DNA of 64,000 bases from Niastella sp966212235 (GTDB taxonomy: Bacteria > Bacteroidota > Bacteroidia > Chitinophagales > Chitinophagaceae): NCBI GenBank assembly GCA_966212235.1, contig CBIHPP010000002.1, positions 248,001-312,000 of the forward strand, read 5' to 3'. The translations under genes and the position numbers were made by a program. A model generated the notes under the pieces. The model searched no databases, was not told where the DNA came from, and saw nothing but the letters and a program-made list of their open reading frames with translations. This document shows, one piece after another, positions 9,063 through 17,958 of this stretch (position 1 is the first letter of the stretch; the number at the start of each line of letters is the position of its first letter).

Positions 9063-12000
9063 CTACACCACATCTTTACCATGACAGTTCTTGAACTTCT
9101 TGCCACTGCCGCAGGGACAAAGATCGTTACGACCTACCTTGGGGCCTACACGAATAGGTTCATGTTTTACCGGGTTGGGATCGAATTGATCATTCTCATT
9201 GGCGGCATAATCATCGCCACGGGTATCAATATCTTCTTTATTGGCACGCATGCGGCTCATGTCGGTCTTTTGTTCATGTCCTTCCCGTATCTGGGCAGGG
9301 CCCTGTTGTTCTACAGGAATGGCTGCATGGCATAAGAAACTGATGATGTCTTTGTTTACATCACTGTCCATTTGTTTGAACTGATCATATGCAGTGATCT
9401 TGTAAATGACCAGCGGATCTTTTTGTTCGAGGTAGGCGGTTTGCACACTTTGCTTCAAATCGTCCATAGCCCGCAAATGTTCTTTCCATGCTTCATCGAT
9501 AACAGCCAGCGTAATTTGTCTTTCCAGGGCGCTGATCAACTCACGGCCATGGGTTTCAAGGGTCTTGTGTAAATTAGCAAGTACCTGTAATCCTTTTTTG
9601 TTATCGGTAAACGGTACCACCACATTTTCAATATGGTTTCCCTGTGTGGTGCGAATATTTTGAAATACCGGTACTGCCTGTCTTTGCAGTTCACTCGTTT
9701 TATGCTGGTACCGGCCGATAGCTTCCTGGTATAATTTTTCAGCCAGATCATTGGCTTTGCCTTTTTCAAATTCTTCGGGTGCAATAGCGCTATCGATACC
9801 GAAGTTAACAATGGCAGCCAGCTTGAAACCTTCGTAATCATTTTGTTCCTGGAACGAATTCACCAGCCCTTCTGCAACAATATAGAAGGCATTATCCAGG
9901 TCAAGCGCCAGCCGTTCGCCAAATAACGCGTGGTTACGTTTTTTGTAAACCACATTACGTTGTTTGTTCATTACATCATCGTATTCGAGCAGGCGTTTAC
10001 GTATGCCGAAGTTATTTTCTTCTACTTTTCTTTGTGCCCGCTCAATGCTCTTGGTGATCATGCTGTGCTGGATCACTTCGCCTTCTTTATAGCCGAAACG
10101 GTCCATGATGCTGGCAATACGCTCACTGCCAAATAACCGCATCAGATCGTCTTCCAGTGATACGTAGAACTGTGTGGTACCGGGATCGCCCTGACGGCCG
10201 GCACGACCACGCAACTGACGGTCAACGCGTCGGCTTTCATGGCGTTCAGTACCTATAATGGCCAAACCACCAGCTTCTTTTACGCCGGGTCCCAGTTTAA
10301 TATCGGTACCACGACCGGCCATGTTGGTGGCAATGGTAACCGCACCGGCCAAACCAGCTTCTGCTACTACCTGTGCTTCACGGGAGTGTTGTTTGGCGTT
10401 TAATACGTTGTGTGGAATTTTTTTACCCTGCAGCATCTTACTCAGTAACTCACTCACTTCAACGGACGTAGTACCTACCAGTACAGGTCGCCCGGCATTA
10501 CGCAGGTTTTCTATTTCGTCAATGACGGCTTTGTATTTTTCACGCTTGGTTTTGTATACCAGGTCTTCATGGTCCTTACGAATAGCTACAACGTTTGTAG
10601 GAATGGTTACCACATCGAGTTTGTATATATCCCATAACTCGGCCGCTTCGGTTACCGCAGTACCCGTCATACCCGCCAGCTTGTGATACATACGGAAGTA
10701 ATTCTGTAATGTAATGGTGGCATAGGTTTGAGTAGCTGCTTCGATCTTTACATTTTCCTTGGCTTCAATGGCCTGGTGTAAACCATCACTGTAGCGACGA
10801 CCATCGAGGATACGACCGGTTTGTTCATCAACAATTTTCACCTGTCCTTCCATCACTACATATTCAATATCCTTATCGAACAACGTATATGCTTTCAGCA
10901 ATTGTTGTACGGTATGAATGCGGTCGGCTTTAATGGTGTATTCGTTGAGAACGGCTTCTTTGCGTTGTAATTTTTCTTCCGCGTCTATTTCGCTTTTATC
11001 AATTTCGGCCAGGTGTATGCCAATATCCGGCAGTACAAAGAATTCCGGGTCTTCACCAGACCTGGTAATGGCTTGAATACCTTTATCGGTTAAATCAACG
11101 GAGTTATTCTTTTCATCAATATGGAAGAACAGGTCTTCATCTACTACCGGCATTTGTTTTTGCTGATCGGCCAGGTAATAGTTTTCGGCCTTTTGCAATT
11201 TTACTTTTATACCGGGTTCGCTGGTGAATTTAATGAGGGCACTGTATTTGGGTAAACCGCGATAGGCGCGCATTAACGACAGACCACCTGTTTTGGGATC
11301 ATCATCGCCGTCGCCAAACAATTTTTTGGCATCGATTAAATTCTTATTGACAACCTGCTTTTGCATTTCAAACAGGTTACGAACCCTGTCGCGCAAAATA
11401 TGGTATTGCTGATCTTCGCCACGGGGAACGGGACCCGAAATGATCAATGGCGTACGCGCATCATCGATCAATACGCTATCCACCTCATCTACCATCGCAA
11501 AGTGGTGTTTGCGTTGCACCATCTCTTCGGGCGTATGCACCATGTTATCGCGCAGGTAATCGAAACCAAATTCGTTGTTGGTTCCGTAAATGATATCGGC
11601 CTGGTAAGCTTTTCTTCTTTCGGCGCTATTGGGCTGGTGTTTGTCTATACAATCAACGGTAAGTCCTAACCATTCGAAGATAGTTCCGTTCCACTCACTG
11701 TCACGTTTTGCCAGGTAATCGTTCACGGTTACAATATGTACCCCTTGGCCAGACAATGCATTCAGGTAAGCGGGCAGGGTTGATACGAGCGTTTTACCTT
11801 CACCCGTAGCCATTTCAGAAATTTTACCCTGGTGCAATACGGTACCACCAATAAGCTGTACATCGTAATGCACCATGTTCCAGGTGATCAGGTTACCGCC
11901 GGCATTCCAGCTGTTTTTGAAAACAGATTGATTGCCTTGTATAGTGACATATTCTTTTTTAACGCTCAGGTCGCGATCGAGGTCGGTAGCGGTAGCTACC

Positions 12001-12386
12001 AATTCAGTGTTTTCCTTAAAGCGGCGGGCGGTTTCTTTTACCACTGCGAATGCTTCGGGCTGAATTTCTTTCAGGATATCCTCAATTTGTTTATCGCGGT
12101 CTTTCAGGAGGGCATCTACCTGCTGGTAAATGGTATCTTTTCCAACAATATCACTGAATGGCAGTTCTTCAGCCTGCTTATTAAGATCGGCGATATCATC
12201 GTCAATTTTTTGCAGGTGCGCTTTGATGCGGGTTTTAAATTCCTGGGTCTTATTGCGCAATTGATCGTTAGTCAGAGATTGGAAAGCCGCAAAGTTTTTA
12301 TTGATCTGCTCTACAACGGGCATAATCACTTTGATATCCTTTTCGGACTTACTTCCCCCGAACATTTTTGAAAAAAAACCTAACAT
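9063..12386 (-). CDS. secA: preprotein translocase ATPase SecA
   Basis: The 1107-residue motor that drives unfolded preproteins through SecYEG at the inner membrane. It carries the Walker A motif MATGEGKTL (about 192-200), the DEAD-type VDEVDSVLIDDARTPLIISG, the preprotein cross-linking domain, motor domain 2 (ATNMAGRGTDIKLG, GRAGRQGDPG) and a C-terminal SEC-C zinc motif (GRNDLCPCGSGKKFKNCHG). It is longer than E. coli SecA, with extra sequence after the DEAD box and in the scaffold region, as is usual for Bacteroidota. A -7 box at 12417-12424 lies about 30 bp upstream. Confidence 0.98.
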   Translation of the reverse strand: MLGFFSKMFGGSKSEKDIKVIMPVVEQINKNFAAFQSLTNDQLRNKTQEFKTRIKAHLQKIDDDIADLNKQAEELPFSDIVGKDTIYQQVDALLKDRDKQIEDILKEIQPEAFAVVKETARRFKENTELVATATDLDRDLSVKKEYVTIQGNQSVFKNSWNAGGNLITWNMVHYDVQLIGGTVLHQGKISEMATGEGKTLVSTLPAYLNALSGQGVHIVTVNDYLAKRDSEWNGTIFEWLGLTVDCIDKHQPNSAERRKAYQADIIYGTNNEFGFDYLRDNMVHTPEEMVQRKHHFAMVDEVDSVLIDDARTPLIISGPVPRGEDQQYHILRDRVRNLFEMQKQVVNKNLIDAKKLFGDGDDDPKTGGLSLMRAYRGLPKYSALIKFTSEPGIKVKLQKAENYYLADQQKQMPVVDEDLFFHIDEKNNSVDLTDKGIQAITRSGEDPEFFVLPDIGIHLAEIDKSEIDAEEKLQRKEAVLNEYTIKADRIHTVQQLLKAYTLFDKDIEYVVMEGQVKIVDEQTGRILDGRRYSDGLHQAIEAKENVKIEAATQTYATITLQNYFRMYHKLAGMTGTAVTEAAELWDIYKLDVVTIPTNVVAIRKDHEDLVYKTKREKYKAVIDEIENLRNAGRPVLVGTTSVEVSELLSKMLQGKKIPHNVLNAKQHSREAQVVAEAGLAGAVTIATNMAGRGTDIKLGPGVKEAGGLAIIGTERHESRRVDRQLRGRAGRQGDPGTTQFYVSLEDDLMRLFGSERIASIMDRFGYKEGEVIQHSMITKSIERAQRKVEENNFGIRKRLLEYDDVMNKQRNVVYKKRNHALFGERLALDLDNAFYIVAEGLVNSFQEQNDYEGFKLAAIVNFGIDSAIAPEEFEKGKANDLAEKLYQEAIGRYQHKTSELQRQAVPVFQNIRTTQGNHIENVVVPFTDNKKGLQVLANLHKTLETHGRELISALERQITLAVIDEAWKEHLRAMDDLKQSVQTAYLEQKDPLVIYKITAYDQFKQMDSDVNKDIISFLCHAAIPVEQQGPAQIREGHEQKTDMSRMRANKEDIDTRGDDYAANENDQFDPNPVKHEPIRVGPKVGRNDLCPCGSGKKFKNCHGKDVV

Positions 12387-12416
12387 GATATATCGGTTAA
12401 TTATTTTTAAAGATTA

Positions 12417-12424
12417 CAAAGGTA
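12417..12424 (-). promoter_or_regulatory. Bacteroidota -7 box of secA
   Basis: The minus strand reads TACCTTTG, matching TAnnTTTG, 30 bp upstream of the secA ATG. No clear -33 TTG element was found at the usual distance. Confidence 0.5.
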
Positions 12425-12653
12425 CTGCCGGTCAAAAAGAGTGCTACACTTTGGTAACGAGTCAATTTGACAGGGACGTCAAAGGTAAGAAAAAGCAGCC
12501 AGTTGGCAGTGACAGAAGTCAATGGTTTGCAAGCTGATTAGCAGTTTGGTACAGTTATTTTTCACATATGGGATAAATGGGGTATGCGTTTGTGCGTACG
12601 GCATCAGGGCAACGAGGCGCGCAGAGCAGTGTATGTATGGATTTTTCCCGTAA

Positions 12654-12711
12654 GGGGTTGCACTGTAGTTGCACCGGGGTTGCACTGCAATGCTCTGGTC
12701 AGTGCAACCCC
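12654..12711. repeat. 12-bp direct and inverted repeat cluster
   Basis: GGGGTTGCACTG occurs at 12654-12665 and 12676-12687, and its exact reverse complement CAGTGCAACCCC at 12700-12711. The second and third copies can form a 12-bp hairpin with a 12-nt loop just beyond the dprA stop. No T run follows, so it is not a classic terminator. Confidence 0.7.
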
Positions 12712-12737
12712 ATGGCAGGAACAGTGCAATACTTTTG

Positions 12738-13841
12738 CTACACCAACTGATACATTTTACCCGGCAGCACCTGTACAATATTCTGTAATTCAAGATTAAG
12801 GATGGCGGCTGCCATGGTACTGGTGCTTAAGCCGCAGCGGAGATTCAATTCATCAATATGTACCGATTGCTTTTCGCTCAGGATTTCAACAATGGTCTTT
12901 TCTTCATCATTTAAATTAATAAAGAGTTCTTTCTGCGGCTGGGGATTTTTGGGAACCGGCATACTCCAGCCCAGCATTTCTGCCAATTCCTGCCCTTCGG
13001 TGAGTAAAACAGCTTTATTATTTTTTATCAGGGCATTACAACCTGCACTTTTGGCATCGGTGACTTTTCCCGGAAACGCAAATACATCGCGGTTATAACC
13101 ATTCGCCAGATCTGCGGTGATCATACTGCCGCCTTTTACCCCCGTTTCAATAACGATTACTGCATCGCTCATGCCGGCCACAATGCGGTTGCGGTTGGGA
13201 AAATGATGTTTTTCTGCAGTGATATCGCTATAAAATTCCGTCAACAATCCACCGCCTTGTTTTATCATGTCTTTTGCCAGATGGGTATGTTCCGAGGGAT
13301 ACAGGGAATCGAGCCCGTGTGCCAGTACACCCACGGTAGGTAGGTTATTGTTCAGGGCGGTTTTATGAGCAATGGCATCAATGCCAAAAGCCAGACCGCT
13401 TACCACGAGAACGTCGTAGCCGGCAAGATCTTTTATCAGCTTTTCTGTAACATGCTTGCCATACACGGAGTTGCTGCGGGTGCCGATAACAGCTATAATG
13501 CGTGCCGTATTGAGATTGGCCGTGCCCCGGTAAAAAAGCAGGGTAGGGGAATCGTAACAATGCAATAGCCGTTGCGGATATTCGGGGTGGTTTAGAAATA
13601 GTGGTTTGATCTTGTATTTCTCAATGAAGCTGATCTCTTTTTCGGCCTGGGTAAACTCGTTAAATGTTTTAATGCACCGGGCCCGAACGGTCCCTATGCC
13701 TTCAATTTTTTCCAGTTCAGCTGCCCGCGCTTTAAAAATTGCTTCAGCAGAATGAAACTGTTGTATTAATTGTTTGGCATGCACGCAGCCAATATGCGGT
13801 ACCTGCGTTAAGGCCAACTGATAAAGCAGATCGTTAGTCAT
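12738..13841 (-). CDS. dprA: DNA-processing protein DprA
   Basis: A 367-residue cytoplasmic protein that protects incoming single-stranded DNA and loads RecA during transformation. Visible parts are an N-terminal helix-hairpin-helix region (VPHIGCVHAKQLIQ...IEGIGTVRARCI), the Rossmann-like core with IAVIGTRSNSVYGKHV, VVSGLAFGIDAIAH, FPNRNRIVAGMSDAVIVIE and a SAGCNALI segment, and a C-terminal winged-helix (DprA-WH) domain. The start is the ATG at 13841; an upstream TTG at 13853 is less likely. It is upstream of secA on the same strand, 351 bp away. Confidence 0.96.
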   Translation of the reverse strand: MTNDLLYQLALTQVPHIGCVHAKQLIQQFHSAEAIFKARAAELEKIEGIGTVRARCIKTFNEFTQAEKEISFIEKYKIKPLFLNHPEYPQRLLHCYDSPTLLFYRGTANLNTARIIAVIGTRSNSVYGKHVTEKLIKDLAGYDVLVVSGLAFGIDAIAHKTALNNNLPTVGVLAHGLDSLYPSEHTHLAKDMIKQGGGLLTEFYSDITAEKHHFPNRNRIVAGMSDAVIVIETGVKGGSMITADLANGYNRDVFAFPGKVTDAKSAGCNALIKNNKAVLLTEGQELAEMLGWSMPVPKNPQPQKELFINLNDEEKTIVEILSEKQSVHIDELNLRCGLSTSTMAAAILNLELQNIVQVLPGKMYQLV

Positions 13842-14087
13842 GGCAATGGTCAATATACTAATGAAATACAGTCATAGACGACTAGCCACTTTCTCTGCCG
13901 GTTGGCAAATTCGGTGAACAGGTCGCCAATGGGCAAGATAAAAATTTCGTAGTTAAAAAAGTGCCGGGTAAAAAGAAAGCCGTGACCCGGTGTGAAACCA
14001 GACCACGACTTCGTATATCGTTAATTGCTTACCTGCCTGCTTTGCTTTTGTGAAGCTTCTCCGAAGCAGTTGCCAATTGCTTATTGT

Positions 14088-15998
14088 CTATTGACTGATC
14101 ACCTGCAGCTCTGTTCTCCGGTTGCGCGCTTTGCCTTCTTCGGTAGCATTATCGGCAACAGGTTTGGTAGCTCCGAATCCTTTAAAGGTAAGTCGGGCCG
14201 GTTCAATGCCTTTGCTCACCAGGTATTTTACAACCGCCTGCGCCCGGTTATTTGACAGGGTCATATTGTCGGTAGCTTTACCAATATTGTCGGTATGTCC
14301 GCTGATCTGTATTTTAAGCGTTGGATTTTCTTTCAGCAACTGGAAAATATTATCCAGTTCAATGGTTGATTCAGGTTTCAGATCGAATTTACCGAGGTCG
14401 AAAAAAATATTTTTTAAGACAACGATGGCATCGGCCTCGATGGGTTGCAATGGTATATCGATATTGTAAGTAGAATCAGGCGTTTTCTGGCTCAAGGGGA
14501 AATTCTCTGAAAAGAAGAGGTAGCCCTTGCGTTTTACATTAAACGCATAATCTTTTCCCACTGGTAACGTGACCAGGTAATTGCCGGTTGCGTCGGTTTG
14601 TACCCGGCTTATTACATCACGGGTATTCAAATCGGTTAGTTCAACGGCAGAAGGAAGTCCTTTCTGTGTTTTCTTATCAAACACTTTTCCTTTTACCCAT
14701 AGCGTGCGGGCCGGACGAACATCTTCACGCAATTCAAAAGAATACAGATCAAGTCCGCCTCTGCTGTCACTGCGATCGCTGGTGTAGAAAGCTGTTTTAC
14801 CATCGGCCGCAATCACCAGGCTGCCTTCGTTTTCTATTGTATTGATAGGAAAACCCAGGTTAACGGGTTTCTTCCATCCCTTGCCCTGTTTTTTAGCCAT
14901 AAACAGATCGCTGCCGCCATAACCCAGATGGCCGCCCGATGTAAAATACAGGGTTTGATTATCGGCATGCATGAACGGCGCATTTTCATCGCCGATGGTA
15001 TTTATTTCGGGGCCCAGGTTTTCGGGATCGCTCCAACGGCCATTGGGTAATTGATGGCTTACATACAGGTCCTGGCCGCCATACCCGCCGAGACGGCTGC
15101 TGGCGAAATACAGATCACGTTTATCGGGCGAAAGGCTGGGCGCCGATTCCCAGGCCTCGGTATTGATCCGGTTGCCCATGTTCTCGGGTTTGCTCCAGCC
15201 CTCTGGTGTTAGGTAAGAAATATACAGATCGCAGCTGCCAAATCCATACGGAAAATTACAGCCGGTGAAAATAAGCCATTGTCCATCCTGCGAAATATTC
15301 TGCGCGCCTTCGTTCTGGTTAGAGTTTATATCGCCCGGTAATGGTTGCGCTTTTGTCCAATGACCATTTTCGAACCTGGATTCATAAAAATCTTCCTGGC
15401 CATTCACGCGGCGGGTAAAAATGAATTCCTTATCATCGATGGTGATCGTTGGGAAATATTCCAGATACACGCTATTGATGCTATCGCCCATGTTTTTCGG
15501 TTCAAAACGATAGCTGTCAGCGGAGTGCTGGTTGTTATAGTCGATCGCAAACTGGTAGGTTTTACGGCGATAGGTAGCGGCTTTCAGGCTTTGTTCATTC
15601 AGGTTAGGAAGGGATAGGAAATCATTGACTGCCTGCAATGCCTTTTGAAATTCACCTTTGGCTGCCAGGTTAATAGAGTAGGGAAGGTTATAATCTTTAA
15701 ACCAGCTGCTATCGATGGCCTTCGATTTTTCATAATTGTCGATAGCGCCCTGGTAATTCTTTTGTTCAAAATACAAACCGGCGATGGATAAAAAAGCTTC
15801 CAGATATCGCGGTTCTATCTTAATGGCGTCCTGCAACGTCTTAATGCTTTCATTATAATTGCCCTCCATGGCTATGCCATAGGCTTTTTCAAACAGGGCT
15901 TTTGCTTTTTTATTTACTTTATCGGGGTCGTACTGTGCCTGTGCCGTAGTGCAAAAGAGGGCTGCCAGGATGGATATTGTAATTAATTTTTTAGTCAT
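14088..15998 (-). CDS. OmpA-family protein with TPR and PD40 repeats
   Basis: About 636 residues from the ATG at 15998 (MTKKLITISILAALFCTTAQAQ, a clear signal peptide); the longer frame to 16046 lacks a plausible start. In order: TPR helices (about 20-130), PD40/WD40-like beta-propeller repeats (about 165-400, with repeated 'LYFASSR', 'LYFTSGG', 'AFYTSDR'), a carboxypeptidase-regulatory-like domain (about 430-505) and an OmpA C-terminal peptidoglycan-binding domain (ISGHTDNIGKATDNMTLSNNRA...KGFGATKPVADN...RNRRTEL). It probably links outer membrane or secretion machinery to peptidoglycan; related proteins in the phylum (PorE type) belong to the type IX secretion apparatus. Confidence 0.93.
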   Translation of the reverse strand: MTKKLITISILAALFCTTAQAQYDPDKVNKKAKALFEKAYGIAMEGNYNESIKTLQDAIKIEPRYLEAFLSIAGLYFEQKNYQGAIDNYEKSKAIDSSWFKDYNLPYSINLAAKGEFQKALQAVNDFLSLPNLNEQSLKAATYRRKTYQFAIDYNNQHSADSYRFEPKNMGDSINSVYLEYFPTITIDDKEFIFTRRVNGQEDFYESRFENGHWTKAQPLPGDINSNQNEGAQNISQDGQWLIFTGCNFPYGFGSCDLYISYLTPEGWSKPENMGNRINTEAWESAPSLSPDKRDLYFASSRLGGYGGQDLYVSHQLPNGRWSDPENLGPEINTIGDENAPFMHADNQTLYFTSGGHLGYGGSDLFMAKKQGKGWKKPVNLGFPINTIENEGSLVIAADGKTAFYTSDRSDSRGGLDLYSFELREDVRPARTLWVKGKVFDKKTQKGLPSAVELTDLNTRDVISRVQTDATGNYLVTLPVGKDYAFNVKRKGYLFFSENFPLSQKTPDSTYNIDIPLQPIEADAIVVLKNIFFDLGKFDLKPESTIELDNIFQLLKENPTLKIQISGHTDNIGKATDNMTLSNNRAQAVVKYLVSKGIEPARLTFKGFGATKPVADNATEEGKARNRRTELQVISQ

Positions 15999-16170
15999 CA
16001 GATTTGCTTTATCGTGAGTCGTCAATCGCCTTCCCTTCAAAATCACTCCAATTTTAAAAACTAAAGATAAAAAATGTGTAAAGTTTTCAGGAAAAACCTG
16101 TTTACCAGGCTATAAGACGATGATTTTGCCTGTAAAGTTTGTAAGAAAGCGTTAATGCTGAACGCTTAGT

Positions 16171-16237
16171 GCCGAACGCTTAACGCAAAAAACATAAGCT
16201 ATCGGCTGTTTGCCTTAAGCGTTGAGCCTTTTGCGTT
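16171..16237. repeat. AACGCTTA repeat cluster and hairpin
   Basis: AACGCTTA occurs directly at 16171-16178 and 16185-16192 and inverted (TAAGCGTT) at 16216-16223. AACGCAAAA (16192-16200) pairs with TTTTGCGTT (16229-16237). It lies between queE and the OmpA-family gene and may act as a terminator or be intergenic repeat debris. Confidence 0.6.
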
Positions 16238-16246
16238 TAGCGTGAT

Positions 16247-16864
16247 TTACGGAACATGTATATATTTGTGTAACTGTAACGAGAACTCCCACTGGGGATT
16301 ATTCTTGATATAATCAATTATAAGCGGGGTTACAATAGCCGATTTACTCCATTCCGGTTGCAGGTATAATTTGCAGGCAGGCGAAACAAGCGCGGCATAT
16401 TTTTCAGCCCATTCAAAATCGCTTTTATTGTATATCACAATTTTGAGCTCGTTGGCCAGTGGCAATATTTCAGGCAGCGGGGCCTTGAACTTTTTGGGCG
16501 AGAGGCAGATCCAATCCCATGCTCCACTTACGGGCCAGGCGCCGGAGGTTTCAATATTGGTTTGAAAACCGGCTTCATGCAGGGCATTGGTGAGCTCAGT
16601 GAGGTTATGCATCAACGGCTCACCGCCGGTAATTATAGCCATGCGGCCGGGCCAGGCACTGGCTGCAGATACGATTTCTTCTATTGACTGCGTCGGATGT
16701 TTTGATGCATCCCAGCTTTCTTTTACATCGCACCATACACAGCCGACATCACAGCCGCCCAGGCGAACGAAGTAGGCGGCTTTTCCCTGGTGGTAACCTT
16801 CTCCCTGCAGGGTATAGAAGGATTCCATGACGGGATACTGAATCTCGGTTGAAACTTTTGTCAT
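16247..16864 (-). CDS. queE: 7-carboxy-7-deazaguanine synthase (radical SAM)
   Basis: A 205-residue cytoplasmic enzyme of queuosine biosynthesis that rearranges 6-carboxytetrahydropterin to 7-carboxy-7-deazaguanine. The radical-SAM cluster ligands are C38, C42 and C45 in GGCDVGCVWCDVKESW, the spacing typical of QueE. The substrate-side motif ESFYTLQGEG and the ITGGEPLMH motif are present. The ATG at 16864 is chosen over an upstream TTG at 16873. No other queuosine genes are in the window. folD, 112 bp upstream, is on the same strand. Confidence 0.95.
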   Translation of the reverse strand: MTKVSTEIQYPVMESFYTLQGEGYHQGKAAYFVRLGGCDVGCVWCDVKESWDASKHPTQSIEEIVSAASAWPGRMAIITGGEPLMHNLTELTNALHEAGFQTNIETSGAWPVSGAWDWICLSPKKFKAPLPEILPLANELKIVIYNKSDFEWAEKYAALVSPACKLYLQPEWSKSAIVTPLIIDYIKNNPQWEFSLQLHKYIHVP

Positions 16865-16976
16865 CGGATGCAAAGTTCGTAATAAAATCTGGCAAAGCGG
16901 TAGTCGTGGTCAAATGTGCTGATTAGCTAATTTTTGTCCTATGACCTCTTAGGCCACAATATTCAACAGGCAATAA

Positions 16977-17852
16977 TTAGTGTTTAAGCAAACAGGCGTT
17001 ATAGGTGTTTTTCATCAGTGCGGCAATGGTCATGGGACCTACGCCACCGGGTACCGGTGTGATCCAGGAACATTTGGGCGAAACCGTATCAAATTGCACA
17101 TCGCCTTTTAATGCATAGCCTCTTTTTTTGGTAGCATCGGCAACGCGGGTAATGCCTACATCAATCACAATAGCGCCTTCTTTAACCATGTCGGCGGTAA
17201 CAAACTCAGGCCGGCCTAAAGCGGCCACAATGATATCAGCCTGTAAACACAGTTCTTTTAAATTCCGGGTGTGTGAATGGCAGATGGTAACCGTGCAATT
17301 ACCGGGGTTGGTATTGGCACTCAGCAGAACGCTCATGGGACGACCAACAATATTGCTGCGGCCAATGACTACTGCATGCATGCCTTTGGTATCTATTTTA
17401 TAATGTTCCAGCATCAGCATAATGCCATGCGGTGTGGCAGGTATAAAGGTGGGCAGTGACTGAACCATTTTACCTACGCTGACGGGGTGAAATCCATCCA
17501 CATCTTTGGAAGGGTCAATGGTATTGATCACTTTTTCGTCTGAAATATGCTTCGGCAAAGGCAATTGTACCAGAATGCCATCAATATCGAGGTCGTCATT
17601 CAGTTGTTCAATGGTTTCCAGCAACTTGAATTCACTGATGGTATCTTCAAGCCGGATGAGTGTGGAACGAAACCCGATCTCTTCACAGGTCCTTACTTTT
17701 GAGCCTACATACGTTTCGCTGGCGCCATTGGTACCTACCAGGATCGCAGCCAGGTGCGGCACTTTTTTACCTTCGGCTACTAATTGAGCCACTTTTATTT
17801 TCAATTCATCCTTAGTAGCCTGTGATACAAGCTGCCCGTCTAAAATTTTCAT
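16977..17852 (-). CDS. folD: methylenetetrahydrofolate dehydrogenase/cyclohydrolase FolD
   Basis: A 291-residue bifunctional cytoplasmic enzyme that interconverts 5,10-methylene- and 10-formyl-tetrahydrofolate. It has the substrate motif GASETYVGSKVRTCEEIGF with the catalytic lysine region, DGILVQLPLPKHI, the NADP-binding VVIGRSNIVGRPMSVLL, DIIVAALGRPEFV and the PVPGGVGPMTIAALMKNT signature. A TACCTTTG -7 box ends only 4 bp before the ATG, suggesting a very short or absent leader. Confidence 0.97.
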   Translation of the reverse strand: MKILDGQLVSQATKDELKIKVAQLVAEGKKVPHLAAILVGTNGASETYVGSKVRTCEEIGFRSTLIRLEDTISEFKLLETIEQLNDDLDIDGILVQLPLPKHISDEKVINTIDPSKDVDGFHPVSVGKMVQSLPTFIPATPHGIMLMLEHYKIDTKGMHAVVIGRSNIVGRPMSVLLSANTNPGNCTVTICHSHTRNLKELCLQADIIVAALGRPEFVTADMVKEGAIVIDVGITRVADATKKRGYALKGDVQFDTVSPKCSWITPVPGGVGPMTIAALMKNTYNACLLKH

Positions 17853-17856
17853 GGCG

Positions 17857-17864
17857 CAAAGGTA
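17857..17864 (-). promoter_or_regulatory. -7 box immediately before folD
   Basis: The minus strand reads TACCTTTG with GCGC between it and the ATG, implying transcription starts at or next to the start codon. Confidence 0.5.
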
Positions 17865-17958
17865 ACGGGCTGCGATTGGTTACCCTAAAGGAGAATAAAA
17901 ATTTTTTTATATTATGTATTTTAAATATATTTAATAGCTGTTTTTGAAAGCTAACTGT

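Larger units (their letters stand above)
12387..12737. other. intergenic region between dprA and secA
   Basis: 351 bp without a convincing gene. It holds the secA -7 box and a repeat cluster at 12654-12711. An open frame on the minus strand (12793-12479) has no recognisable domain and overlaps dprA, so it was not called. Confidence 0.5.

Noticed and set aside
11832..12371. 179-codon open frame opposite secA
   Set aside because: Antisense to a clear secA gene, with no domain; other plus-strand frames in 9372-12371 are the same kind of shadow.
12479..12793. Minus-strand 104-codon frame between secA and dprA
   Set aside because: Overlaps the dprA end and the repeat cluster; composition not protein-like.
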